Part shown: piece by piece, positions 1 through 6,611 of the stretch | Numbering within the stretch: position 1 is the first letter of the stretch | Layout of the letters: every line of letters starts with the position of its first letter | Origin: an uncultured Chromatiaceae bacterium | Lineage (GTDB): Bacteria; Pseudomonadota; Gammaproteobacteria; Enterobacterales; Alteromonadaceae | Assembly: GCA_946481195.1 (NCBI GenBank) | Contig: CAMLNG010000165.1 | Coordinates: forward strand, 1 to 7,527 | DNA length: 7,527 nucleotides | Reading direction: 5' to 3' | Made by a program: the position numbers and the translations under genes | Notes under the pieces: generated by a model | Told to the model about the DNA's origin: nothing | The model's database searches: none | Seen by the model: the letters and a program-made list of their open reading frames with translations, nothing else

Positions 1-837
1 GGCTTACCCGGTTTTATTTTTCCGGATATTGTCGAGCAATTTGGTCTCGATGATTTTGCCACGTCAATGCAGGCTTTGGCCCATTTCACCTGTTACTCCA
101 CTGCGGAATTTGCCATCCGGCCTTTCCTGCAGCGCTACCCAGAGCAAAGCCTGCAGCAGCTGCTGCGATGGACAGAATCAGACAATGTTCATTTGCGCCG
201 GCTAGCCTCAGAAGGCTGCAGGCCTCGTCTACCCTGGGGGCAGAAGCTGCCACAATTTATTGCCGACCCCACCCCCTTATTCCCGTTGTTACAACGGTTA
301 AACCAAGATCCGGAGGATTACGTCCGGCGCAGTGTGGCCAACAACCTGAACGATATCAGCAAAGACCACCCTGATCTGGTGCTGCAACTGGCGCAGCAGT
401 GGCATGGTCAACACCGGCATACCGACTGGATCCTGAAACACGCTTTGCGAGGCCTGTTAAAGCAGCGCCAGCCACAGGCATTGCAACTGTTTGGCTGCAA
501 CGTCCGACCGCTAGACGCCAGCCTGACCCTGGCACAGCAGCAGCTGAACTATGGCGAAGTGCTGAGCTTTGCAGCACGTTTGCAACTTCACGATGGCCCT
601 GCACCGCTTCGTGTTGAATATGCGATTGATTTTGCTTCAAAAAACGGTAGTAAAAGGCACAAGGTATTCCAGTGGCTGCAACGGGAAGCCGGGCCCGGTG
701 TGCTTGAGCTGCAGAAATCCTATCGGTTTAGCGACCTGACAACGCGCCGGCATTATGGCGGTGTCCATCGGCTGCACCTGATCGTCAACGGCAGTATCGT
801 CGTAACTGCCACATTTGAATTGATCCGCGACAATTGA
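1..837 (+). CDS. DNA alkylation repair protein, AlkC-type HEAT-repeat glycosylase (5' end missing)
   Basis: The frame is open from base 1 to the TGA at 835-837, giving 278 visible residues; the true start lies off the left edge, and the ATG at 67 is probably internal because the preceding codons read as normal protein. The visible part is alpha-helical and HEAT-like. It contains SEGCRPRLPW (visible residues 70-79), a helix with DYVRRSVANNLND (106-118) and DWILKHALRGLLK (142-154), all typical of the AlkC/AlkD DNA alkylation repair family. The last 90 or so residues (about 190-278) are beta-rich, with HKVFQW and a closing run of strands, like the Ig-like domain at the C-terminus of some AlkC proteins. 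Family members excise positively charged alkylated bases such as 3-methyladenine without flipping them out of the helix. AlkC rather than AlkD is inferred from the motif and the extra domain. It has its own reading frame before a 75-base gap and is probably not functionally tied to ubiE. Confidence 0.8.
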   Translation, partial: GLPGFIFPDIVEQFGLDDFATSMQALAHFTCYSTAEFAIRPFLQRYPEQSLQQLLRWTESDNVHLRRLASEGCRPRLPWGQKLPQFIADPTPLFPLLQRLNQDPEDYVRRSVANNLNDISKDHPDLVLQLAQQWHGQHRHTDWILKHALRGLLKQRQPQALQLFGCNVRPLDASLTLAQQQLNYGEVLSFAARLQLHDGPAPLRVEYAIDFASKNGSKRHKVFQWLQREAGPGVLELQKSYRFSDLTTRRHYGGVHRLHLIVNGSIVVTATFELIRDN

Positions 838-851
838 TCCACCGCTTTCGG

Positions 852-880
852 TTGGACTCTGCAGTGGGATCTTTTACACT
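852..880 (+). promoter_or_regulatory. Candidate sigma-70 promoter for ubiE-ubiJ-ubiB
   Basis: TTGGAC (852-857) and TACACT (875-880) are separated by exactly 17 bases. The -35 matches the consensus at three of six positions and the -10 at four of six, including the important first, second and last bases. Transcription would begin near 886-888, leaving a leader of about 25 bases before the ubiE ATG at 913. Its position in the only gap ahead of the ubi cluster supports it; it is a motif-level prediction. Confidence 0.45.
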
Positions 881-901
881 AGCGCCACATTCATTCTGGC
901 T

Positions 902-905
902 AAGG
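902..905 (+). promoter_or_regulatory. Ribosome binding site of ubiE
   Basis: AAGG ends 7 bases before the ATG at 913. This is a modest but properly placed Shine-Dalgarno match, and no competing in-frame start lies nearby. Confidence 0.5.
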
Positions 906-912
906 TTATTTC

Positions 913-1680
913 ATGTCCGAACAACAACATTCCGGCACCCACGACAGTACCCATTTCGGTTTTAAAACTGTTGCCCGGGACGAAAAAGTCTCGATGGTTG
1001 CCAATGTATTTCACAGTGTCGCGGCCAAATACGATGTAATGAATGACCTGATGTCGCTTGGTATTCACCGGCTGTGGAAACGCTTCACTATCGATTGCAG
1101 CGGCGTGCGCCCAGGCCAGAAAGTGCTCGACTTAGCTGGCGGTACCGGCGATCTGACTGCGTTATTTTCCCGTCGTGTCGGACCAACCGGGCAGGTGATC
1201 CTGGCCGATATCAACGCATCGATGCTGAATGTCGGCAAAGACAAACTACGTGACATGGGCCTAGTGAATAATATCAGCTACGTGCAGGCCAATGCCGAGG
1301 CCTTGCCTTTTGCTGACAACAGTTTTGACATCATCACCATCGCTTTTGGCCTGCGCAATGTCACAGACAAAGACGCGGCATTACGTTCAATGTTCCGCGT
1401 GCTTAAACCTGGTGGCCGTTTATTGGTGCTGGAATTTTCCAAACCAACTGAAGCCTGGCTCAGTAAAGTATATGACCTGTATTCTTTTAAACTGCTGCCG
1501 GCGATGGGTCAGCTGGTCGCCAACGACCGCGAATCTTATCAATATCTGGCGGAGTCTATTCGCATGCACCCGGACCAGGACACGTTAAAGCAGATGATGC
1601 AGCAAGCAGGTTTTGCAGAAACCAGCTACCACAATCTGACCGGTGGTATTGTTGCCCTGCACCGTGGTTATAAATTCTGA
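913..1680 (+). CDS. ubiE: Ubiquinone/menaquinone biosynthesis C-methyltransferase UbiE
   Basis: This 255-residue cytoplasmic S-adenosylmethionine-dependent enzyme methylates the benzoquinol ring in ubiquinone synthesis and, where menaquinone is made, converts demethylmenaquinol to menaquinol. E. coli UbiE is about 251 residues, so the protein is full length. The sequence shows the first family signature [16 protein letters not shown] (residues 40-55), the SAM-binding motif VLDLAGGTG (71-79), an acidic residue at the end of the second strand (ADINASML), and the second family signature [15 protein letters not shown] (162-176). The usual C-terminal [11 protein letters not shown] closes the protein. 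It is first in a cluster with ubiJ (10-base gap) and ubiB, the gammaproteobacterial order. In E. coli it belongs to a soluble Ubi protein assembly that also contains UbiJ. Whether this organism makes menaquinone cannot be told from the window. Confidence 0.97.
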   Translation: MSEQQHSGTHDSTHFGFKTVARDEKVSMVANVFHSVAAKYDVMNDLMSLGIHRLWKRFTIDCSGVRPGQKVLDLAGGTGDLTALFSRRVGPTGQVILADINASMLNVGKDKLRDMGLVNNISYVQANAEALPFADNSFDIITIAFGLRNVTDKDAALRSMFRVLKPGGRLLVLEFSKPTEAWLSKVYDLYSFKLLPAMGQLVANDRESYQYLAESIRMHPDQDTLKQMMQQAGFAETSYHNLTGGIVALHRGYKF

Positions 1681-1681
1681 C

Positions 1682-1685
1682 AGGA
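1682..1685 (+). promoter_or_regulatory. Ribosome binding site that fixes the ubiJ start
   Basis: AGGA lies 5 bases before the ATG at 1691. This favours 1691 over the in-frame ATG at 1643, which would overlap the end of ubiE by 38 bases and add 16 residues with no counterpart in the family. Confidence 0.6.
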
Positions 1686-1690
1686 CCATC

Positions 1691-2317
1691 ATGCTGAAAC
1701 TGTTGCTGCCCGGTTTACTATGTACTATCGCAGAAAAAGTACTGAACCCGATCATTGGCATGGACCCGGATGCGCAGACGCGTCTCAACCGGCTGCAGGG
1801 TAAACAGTTTGCTGTGCGGCTGCGTGGCATTCCGCTGCGGCTGGTGTTTACTGCACAGCAAAACGGCATCTGGCTGAACAGCCACGACGAGCCGGTTGAT
1901 TGCAGTATTAGTGCAGACCTGCTGGCTTTGCAGCAACTCTCAGACCCCAGCCAGCTGACCCGGTTGATCCGTGAAGACAAACTGCAAATCGATGGTGACC
2001 TGCAAACACTGCAACAATTTTCGCAGTTTTTTCAGCAACTGAATCCGGATTGGCAGGAACGATTATCTGTTTATCTTGGTGATGCGGCGGCGCACAAAGC
2101 CGCCGGTGCCATCCAGCTGCTGCAGCGCAGAGTCCGGCAATATCTGCAACAGACTGAACACAGCTGCATTGAGCTGGCACAAGACGAATTGCGCCTGACC
2201 CCGGTCGCGGCTGAAGTGCAGCAATTTAGCCAGGATGTCAGTGCTGTTGCCGCCCGCACTGAACTTTTACAACGCCAGCTTGCTGGCCTGCTTCCGCAGT
2301 CACAGGCCTTCGCATGA
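1691..2317 (+). CDS. ubiJ: Ubiquinone biosynthesis accessory factor UbiJ (SCP2 domain)
   Basis: The product has 208 residues, close to the 201 of E. coli UbiJ (formerly YigP). The first half (about residues 10-115) resembles the SCP2 sterol-carrier/lipid-binding fold, with alternating short strands, a [11 protein letters not shown] segment and the helix-forming [18 protein letters not shown]. The C-terminal part (about 150-205) is rich in Gln, Glu, Leu and Ala in a heptad-like pattern consistent with the coiled coil through which UbiJ pairs with UbiK in E. coli. UbiJ is thought to hold hydrophobic ubiquinone intermediates for the Ubi enzyme complex. It has no catalytic motif. Its reading frame follows ubiE after 10 bases and shares ATGA with ubiB, indicating co-translation. 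Sequence conservation in this family is low, so the assignment rests as much on position and length as on residues. Confidence 0.9.
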   Translation: MLKLLLPGLLCTIAEKVLNPIIGMDPDAQTRLNRLQGKQFAVRLRGIPLRLVFTAQQNGIWLNSHDEPVDCSISADLLALQQLSDPSQLTRLIREDKLQIDGDLQTLQQFSQFFQQLNPDWQERLSVYLGDAAAHKAAGAIQLLQRRVRQYLQQTEHSCIELAQDELRLTPVAAEVQQFSQDVSAVAARTELLQRQLAGLLPQSQAFA

Positions 2318-3942
2318 GCATCACTCGTTTCTATCAGATTATTAAAACCCTGTTACAGCACGGCCTTGATGAGCTGATCCCGGCACAATGGCGGCCCTGG
2401 TGGTTGAAGCCGCTGCGGCTGGTTTTATTCTGGCTGCGCAACCGCCACCCCGAACAAAGCCCAGGCGTCCGGCTGCGGCTGGCGTTGCAAAGCCTGGGGC
2501 CGGTCTGGGTTAAATTTGGCCAGATGCTGTCGACCCGGCGTGATTTGTTTCCACCACAACTCGCCGATGAATTGGCCAAACTGCAGGATAAAGTCGCGCC
2601 TTTTGACGGCCGCCAGGCACAGCTGTTAATTCAGCAGGCGCTTGGGCTCCATGACATCAACGAATTATTCAGTGAGTTTGCCGTGACGCCGCTGGCGTCC
2701 GCATCTATCGCGCAGGTGCACACAGCCCGGCTGCGTCTGGCGGATGGCACAGCGCCTGAAGTCGTCATTAAAGTGATCCGGCCAGATATTGAGCAACAAA
2801 TTCAGGCCGATCTGGCGTTGATGGCAGACTTAGCTATTGCCGCCGCCAGGTTTTTGCCCGATGGCAAACGGCTGCGGCCGCGTGAAGTTGTCGCTGAGTA
2901 CCGTAAAACCATTCTCGACGAACTGGATTTACAGCGCGAAGCTGCCAATGCGATTCAACTGCGCCGCAACTTCGAAGGCTCAGAATCACTGTATATTCCC
3001 TTTGTTTACAGCGACCACAGCCGGAAAAATGTCATGGTGATGGAACGCATCTACGGCATTCCGGTATCCGACACTGAGCGTTTAATTGCCAATGGTACCG
3101 ATATGGAATTGCTGGCAAAACGCGGCGTTGAAGTGTTTTTCACCCAAGTGTTCCGCGACAGTTTTTTCCACGCCGATATGCACCCCGGCAACATCTTTGT
3201 CGCGCCGGACAAACCGCATAACCCACAATACATCGGCATCGATTGCGGCATCGTCGGTACGCTGAACCGCGAAGATAAGCGTTATCTGGCCGAGAATTTT
3301 GTCGCTTTTTTTAACCGCGATTATCGCAAGGTCGCGGAGCTGCATGTCGATTCGGGCTGGGTGCCGGCGGACACTTCCATCGAAGAATTTGAAAGTGCGA
3401 TCCGTACTGTCTGTGAACCGATTTTCCAGAAACCGCTGGCCGAGATCTCTTTTGGTCAGGTGCTGATGAATCTGTTTAATACCGCCCGCCGCTTTAATAT
3501 GCAGGTCCAGCCTCAGCTGGTGTTGTTGCAAAAAACCTTGTTATATATCGAAGGCTTAGGCCGGCAGCTGTATCCGCAACTCGACTTGTGGAAAACCGCC
3601 AAACCGTTTCTGGAAAACTGGGTGAAGCAGCAAATGGGCCCTTGGGCTATGCTGCGGCAAATTAAAGAGAATTTGCCGTTCTGGGCCGAAAAATTACCAG
3701 AAATGCCCACGTTGCTGCACAGCTATCTGCAGCAACAACCGCGATCGCAGCAACAGTTACTGGCGCAATTACAACTACTGCAGCAGACGCAGCAACAACA
3801 AGGCCATAGCCTGAAGCTGATGATTGTCGCAGCAGCTTTGATTATCAGTGCCACCGTTTTGTTGGCGCTGGGTCAGCAATCATTAGCACTTGGCGCTTTT
3901 GCGTTAGGGGCTGTGGGCGCAGGTAAAGCAATATTGTCATAA
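2314..3942 (+). CDS. ubiB: Ubiquinone biosynthesis atypical kinase-like ATPase UbiB
   Basis: This 542-residue membrane-anchored protein (E. coli about 546) belongs to the UbiB/ADCK/Coq8 family, needed for ubiquinone production and thought to act as an ATPase that helps lipid intermediates leave the membrane. Family hallmarks are intact: the KxGQ motif KFGQ (Lys67 to Gln70), the alanine-rich loop that replaces the usual kinase glycine-rich loop (ASASIAQVH, about 128-136), the ATP-contacting lysine in VVIKV (Lys153), the catalytic-loop motif HADMHPGN (286-293) and the metal-binding Asp310 in IDCG. Lys153 and Asp310 fall at the numbers I recall for E. coli. The C-terminus has two hydrophobic stretches (about 502-519 and 523-541) that should anchor it in the inner membrane. 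They are preceded by an unusually glutamine-rich linker (about 475-497). The start codon overlaps the ubiJ stop as ATGA. Confidence 0.97.
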   Translation: MSITRFYQIIKTLLQHGLDELIPAQWRPWWLKPLRLVLFWLRNRHPEQSPGVRLRLALQSLGPVWVKFGQMLSTRRDLFPPQLADELAKLQDKVAPFDGRQAQLLIQQALGLHDINELFSEFAVTPLASASIAQVHTARLRLADGTAPEVVIKVIRPDIEQQIQADLALMADLAIAAARFLPDGKRLRPREVVAEYRKTILDELDLQREAANAIQLRRNFEGSESLYIPFVYSDHSRKNVMVMERIYGIPVSDTERLIANGTDMELLAKRGVEVFFTQVFRDSFFHADMHPGNIFVAPDKPHNPQYIGIDCGIVGTLNREDKRYLAENFVAFFNRDYRKVAELHVDSGWVPADTSIEEFESAIRTVCEPIFQKPLAEISFGQVLMNLFNTARRFNMQVQPQLVLLQKTLLYIEGLGRQLYPQLDLWKTAKPFLENWVKQQMGPWAMLRQIKENLPFWAEKLPEMPTLLHSYLQQQPRSQQQLLAQLQLLQQTQQQQGHSLKLMIVAAALIISATVLLALGQQSLALGAFALGAVGAGKAILS

Positions 3943-3980
3943 TTTTTTTATAGAATCCGCGCAGGGATCGGCGCCGGGCA

Positions 3981-4010
3981 TGGAGTTCGGGCGGATAACA
4001 AGCGTATACT
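3981..4010 (+). promoter_or_regulatory. Candidate sigma-70 promoter for the tat cluster
   Basis: TATACT (4005-4010) matches the -10 consensus at five of six positions. The best -35 at a usual distance is only TGGAGT (3981-3986; three of six, 18-base spacer). Initiation near 4016-4018 would give a leader of about 25 bases before tatA. A 6-base inverted repeat, ATCCGC (3955-3960) and GCGGAT (3991-3996), flanks or overlaps this region and might be an operator, though six bases could be chance. Confidence 0.45.
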
Positions 4011-4028
4011 GGTACAGTTTTTAGTCTG

Positions 4029-4034
4029 AGGAAG
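4029..4034 (+). promoter_or_regulatory. Ribosome binding site of tatA
   Basis: AGGAAG ends 8 bases before the ATG at 4043. It is the strongest Shine-Dalgarno match in the tat cluster, which suits TatA being needed in large excess over TatB and TatC. Confidence 0.6.
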
Positions 4035-4042
4035 CATATATC

Positions 4043-4327
4043 ATGGGTCTTGGTGGCGTAAGTATTTGGCAGTTGCTGATTATTCTGGTGATTATCGTGT
4101 TGTTGTTTGGTACCAAACGTCTGCGCAACATCGGTAACGATCTCGGCTCTGCGATCCGCGGTTTCCGCAATTCAATTAAAGAACCGGAAGAGTCCGCCGA
4201 ACAGGACGCAACTTTTCCAACTGAAGCCAAACGCGATGCCGCAGTGACAGCTCAACCAACCACTGCACAGCCCGCCGCACCGGTCCAAAGCGCGGCACCG
4301 GTAAATCAGGTACAAGATAAGCACTGA
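4043..4327 (+). CDS. tatA: Twin-arginine translocase subunit TatA
   Basis: TatA is the small inner-membrane protein that oligomerises at the TatBC receptor to let folded twin-arginine substrates cross. This one has 94 residues (E. coli 89). A single N-terminal membrane helix (about 8-22, [16 protein letters not shown]) carries the polar Gln10 equivalent to E. coli Gln8, followed by the FGTKRL hinge (22-27) and an amphipathic helix (about 27-44) with GSAIRGF and Phe41, equivalent to E. coli Phe39. The tail is acidic, then rich in Ala, Pro, Gln and Thr, as expected for this disordered, poorly conserved segment. FGTK, rather than the LGP of TatB, identifies it as TatA. The stop overlaps the tatB start by one base (TGATG), so the two are probably translationally coupled. 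Confidence 0.97.
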   Translation: MGLGGVSIWQLLIILVIIVLLFGTKRLRNIGNDLGSAIRGFRNSIKEPEESAEQDATFPTEAKRDAAVTAQPTTAQPAAPVQSAAPVNQVQDKH

Positions 4328-4770
4328 TGAGCTTCTGGGAACTGGTTGTTGTTGGCGTCGTTGCCTTGCTGGTGTTAGGACCAGAAAAGCTGCCCGGCGC
4401 TATTCGCACTGTGACGGGCACCATCCGTTCTATCCGCGAATTCGGCCATCAGATGAAATCTGAATTGTCGGATGAACTGCGGGTGCATGAATTACATGAA
4501 AAACTGCGTCAGGCCGAAGAAAAAGGCCTGTTGGGGTTATCAGCGGACGAAATCAATGCGCTGGCTGAATTACGCCAGGCTGCTGCGGATGTGAATAATC
4601 CCTATGGCCAGCCCACACAAGCTGCGACCGATGTCCCGGCACAACTGCCTGCAGCCACACCGGCAGCAGGCACTCCTCCTGCAGTGACAGTACCTGCAGC
4701 GTCCCCTGCAATAGCCCCTACCAGTGGTCAACCAACAGCACAAGCGAATGAGCAAAAAACACCGACATGA
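4327..4770 (+). CDS. tatB: Twin-arginine translocase subunit TatB
   Basis: TatB forms the substrate receptor complex with TatC. This one has 147 residues. It has one N-terminal membrane helix (about 5-17), the TatB-type hinge LGPEKLP (17-23) and an amphipathic helix (about 22-40) continuing into a charged helical region (to about 88), then a long Ala/Pro/Thr tail (about 94-147). The conserved membrane glutamate appears as Glu5 in FWEL. The N-terminus reads MSFWEL where E. coli has MFDIGFSEL, so it is three residues shorter. An in-frame TAA at 4318-4320 rules out a longer version except for a CTG at 4324. There is no clear ribosome binding site, so translation probably depends on termination of tatA, whose stop overlaps by one base. 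The last 23 bases overlap tatC. Confidence 0.95.
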   Translation: MSFWELVVVGVVALLVLGPEKLPGAIRTVTGTIRSIREFGHQMKSELSDELRVHELHEKLRQAEEKGLLGLSADEINALAELRQAAADVNNPYGQPTQAATDVPAQLPAATPAAGTPPAVTVPAASPAIAPTSGQPTAQANEQKTPT

Positions 4771-5518
4771 CCCCAACAGCCTGATGGGGCATCTGATTGA
4801 ACTGAGAAACCGGCTGCTGAAATCTATTGCGGCCGTCGTTTTGTTATTTTTGAGTCTGGCCTATTTTGCCAACGACATCTATCACCTGCTGGCGATGCCG
4901 CTGTTAGCATCGCTGCCGAAGGGTACAACGATGATCGCGACCGGCGTGGCATCAACCTTTTTTGTGCCCTTTAAGCTGACTTTTATCGTCGCTTTTGTGC
5001 TGGCCATTCCTTATGTGTTGTACCAAATCTGGAGTTTTGTGGCGCCGGCACTGTATAACAAAGAAAAGCATCTGATAGCGCCGTTGATTATCTCGTCAAC
5101 GCTGTTGTTTTATCTGGGTATTTCCTTCGCTTATTTCTTTGTGTTTCCACTGGTGTTTGGCTTTTTTACCAGTGTTACACCTGAAGGTGTCGTTAACGCA
5201 CCGGATATCAGTACCTATCTGGATTTTGTCTTACAGATGTTTTTTGCCTTTGGCCTCAGTTTTGAAATCCCGGTGGCCATGTTGCTGTTGATTTGGTCCG
5301 GCGTGATGGACAGAGCCACGCTGATTGAAAAACGGCCTTATTTCATCGTCATCGCTTTTGTTGTCGCGATGTTTTTAACGCCACCGGATGTATTGTCACA
5401 AACGCTGTTAGCAGTACCAATGTGTATTTTGTATGAAATTGGCATCTGGTTGGGTCGCTTCTATGAACGGCCGGCAGACGAATCAGACGAGCCAGTACCG
5501 GAAGAAAAAATTGATTAA
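4748..5518 (+). CDS. tatC: Twin-arginine translocase subunit TatC
   Basis: TatC is the polytopic inner-membrane core of the Tat receptor and binds the twin-arginine signal. With the ATG at 4748 it has 256 residues (E. coli 258). Six hydrophobic segments are visible, starting near residues 24, 71, 111, 155, 195 and 214. Signal-recognition residues are kept: HLIELR (15-20, with Glu18 equivalent to E. coli Glu15), the cytoplasmic loop FVAPALYNKEK with Phe97 and Glu106 (E. coli Phe94 and Glu103), the FEIPVA glutamate and the late FLTPPDVLSQ motif. The frame also allows a start at 4724, but that adds eight residues (MVNQQHKR) unlike the family; 4748 gives a start matching E. coli within three residues. 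It overlaps tatB by 23 bases and has no strong ribosome binding site, so coupling is likely. All three translocase subunits are therefore complete. Confidence 0.96.
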   Translation: MSKKHRHDPNSLMGHLIELRNRLLKSIAAVVLLFLSLAYFANDIYHLLAMPLLASLPKGTTMIATGVASTFFVPFKLTFIVAFVLAIPYVLYQIWSFVAPALYNKEKHLIAPLIISSTLLFYLGISFAYFFVFPLVFGFFTSVTPEGVVNAPDISTYLDFVLQMFFAFGLSFEIPVAMLLLIWSGVMDRATLIEKRPYFIVIAFVVAMFLTPPDVLSQTLLAVPMCILYEIGIWLGRFYERPADESDEPVPEEKID

Positions 5519-5522
5519 AGGA
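5519..5522 (+). promoter_or_regulatory. Ribosome binding site supporting a GTG start
   Basis: AGGA directly follows the tatC stop and ends 8 bases before the GTG at 5531. It supports GTG as the start of the first secreted protein; the next in-frame ATG (5546) would remove a third of the signal peptide, including its lysine. Confidence 0.55.
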
Positions 5523-5530
5523 ACTAGGGC

Positions 5531-6025
5531 GTGTTGAAGTTTGGTATGTTGTTATTCTGTGGTCTGATCGGGTCAAGCTATGCCTCTGACAACCTGCAGC
5601 AATGTCGCGCCATTACAGAAGCCAGCGCCCGTTTGCAATGCTACGACCAACTTGCCGATACCGTTGAACCCAAGTCTAAGCGTGAACAGAACAAAGATTT
5701 AAACGCTGCGCAAGACACCAACAATGAAACCGGGCACAGACCTGTCGCGACCAACAATAAAAATGAAGCCTTATTCGGCACCGCGGGTGAAACCACTACA
5801 TCTGATATTACCGACTTAAAAGTCACAATCAGTGATGTGGACAAAGATCAGCGTAATAAACTAATACTGCTGCTGTCGAACGGACAGCGTTGGCAACAAT
5901 TGGATCAGGCATTTATTAAAGTAAAGGCTGGCGATAACTGTGTCATCAGTACTGCGATCTTTGGCGCCTATACCATGAAGTGCCTGCAGGGTAGCAAAAG
6001 TATCAAGGTCAAACGGATTAAGTAG
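5531..6025 (+). CDS. Secreted protein of unknown function with RLQCYD motif (paralogue 1)
   Basis: I do not recognise a named function. The 164-residue product starts at GTG, 12 bases after tatC. Residues 1-18 look like a Sec signal peptide (one lysine, hydrophobic core, SYA just before SDN), so the mature form should be periplasmic. It has no twin-arginine motif. Near the mature N-terminus is C25-x11-C37 in the motif ARLQCYD (33-39), a pattern I associate with assorted small proteobacterial periplasmic proteins, including some type VI accessory proteins; that alone does not give a role. A hydrophilic linker rich in Asn, Lys, Thr and Glu (about 46-92) leads to a predicted beta-rich domain (93-164) with NGQRWQQLD, KAGDNCVI, FGAYTMKC and a basic end (KSIKVKRIK). 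Cys137 and Cys151 lie in this domain. It is related to the next protein downstream, from which it probably arose by duplication or vice versa. Confidence 0.85.
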   Translation: MLKFGMLLFCGLIGSSYASDNLQQCRAITEASARLQCYDQLADTVEPKSKREQNKDLNAAQDTNNETGHRPVATNNKNEALFGTAGETTTSDITDLKVTISDVDKDQRNKLILLLSNGQRWQQLDQAFIKVKAGDNCVISTAIFGAYTMKCLQGSKSIKVKRIK

Positions 6026-6083
6026 ACACTAGTAGAAGCACGGGTTGCAGTGCCCCAGGAATTCAATCACCGCGCAGAAAACC

Positions 6084-6087
6084 GGAG
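6084..6087 (+). promoter_or_regulatory. Ribosome binding site that fixes the start of paralogue 2
   Basis: GGAG ends 5 bases before the ATG at 6093. The frame extends upstream to a TTG at 6045, but that would put 16 polar residues before the hydrophobic core of the signal peptide and has no ribosome binding site. Confidence 0.6.
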
Positions 6088-6092
6088 TTACG

Positions 6093-6611
6093 ATGCGAGT
6101 TGTATTTATAACATGCTGTTTTTTATTGCTCAGCGGCACTACTAAAGGTAGTGAGCTTGCATCTGATGTCTTGCAATGCCTGAAGATTCAACAAACTGTA
6201 TCCCGCCTGCAATGCTACGACAGTATCGCACAGAAGCTGCAGGTGCAGCCGGTTGTGGTGACTGAACAGGCGACAACCACAGCCATCCCTGCAGAACAGA
6301 TGCCAGTGCAGGCGCATGTATCGCCTCAAGCTGCTACTGCTCCGCAACCTGAAAGCCAATTCGGCTTAAAACAAAAAGACCCTTCTGAATTGCTCGGCAG
6401 TATCAGTGGCAAGGTGCTCAGTGTTGATGAGACCGGCCTGAAAAAACTGGAGATCCTGCTTGATAATCAGCAGCTCTGGCGCCAACAAGATGCTGAGCGC
6501 GTTGACGTGCGTACCGGCGACACTTGTATTATCCGCTCAGGCTCTCTGAAGTCATTCCTGATGGAATGTGAGCGCCGGAAAAAGTCATTCCGGGTCCGTC
6601 GTGTCGACTGA
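6093..6611 (+). CDS. Secreted protein of unknown function with RLQCYD motif (paralogue 2)
   Basis: The function is unknown. The 172-residue product begins with a signal peptide-like segment (MRVVF, then a hydrophobic core to about residue 15). The cleavage site is less clear than in paralogue 1, possibly after Gly19. It repeats the upstream protein's plan: SDVLQC with C29-x11-C41 in SRLQCYD (37-43), a Pro/Ala/Gln/Thr linker (about 50-88), an FG pair (90-91), then a predicted beta-rich domain with QQLWRQQD (126-133), RTGDTCII (140-147), FLMEC (155-159) and a basic end KSFRVRRVD. The four cysteines sit at identical spacings within each pair as in paralogue 1 (12 and 14 residues apart), and the domains align throughout. 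The linkers do not align, so only the two ends seem constrained. The last 11 bases overlap tatD, which ties this gene to the tat transcript. Confidence 0.85.
   Translation: MRVVFITCCFLLLSGTTKGSELASDVLQCLKIQQTVSRLQCYDSIAQKLQVQPVVVTEQATTTAIPAEQMPVQAHVSPQAATAPQPESQFGLKQKDPSELLGSISGKVLSVDETGLKKLEILLDNQQLWRQQDAERVDVRTGDTCIIRSGSLKSFLMECERRKKSFRVRRVD

Noticed and set aside
356..640. Minus-strand open frame (94 codons) inside the AlkC-type gene
   Set aside because: It is a shadow of the conserved HEAT-repeat coding sequence, with no ribosome binding site or recognisable motif.
1585..1980. Minus-strand open frame (131 codons) across the ubiE/ubiJ junction
   Set aside because: It is antisense to two recognised genes, and its Ser/Arg/Cys-rich translation is typical of a chance reverse frame.
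2000..2317. Possible small RNA in the 3' half of ubiJ, like EsrE in E. coli
   Set aside because: EsrE is described within the E. coli locus, but I see no promoter or terminator structure here that supports a separate RNA.
3082..3531. Long minus-strand open frame (149 codons) inside ubiB
   Set aside because: It lies entirely antisense to well-conserved UbiB motifs, its translation shows no recognisable domain, and it has no convincing start context.
3943..3950. T-run right after the ubiB stop as a rho-independent terminator
   Set aside because: The sequence before it, the end of ubiB, forms no stable GC-rich stem, so the T-run alone is not sufficient evidence.
6026..6092. Separate promoter between the two paralogues
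   Set aside because: No hexamer pair with reasonable spacing is apparent in this 67-base gap; the ACTAGT palindrome near 6028 looks incidental.
5531..6611. The two secreted proteins as Tat substrates or type VI secretion proteins
   Set aside because: Their signal peptides lack a twin-arginine motif, and a CYD motif alone with no type VI genes nearby does not justify that function.
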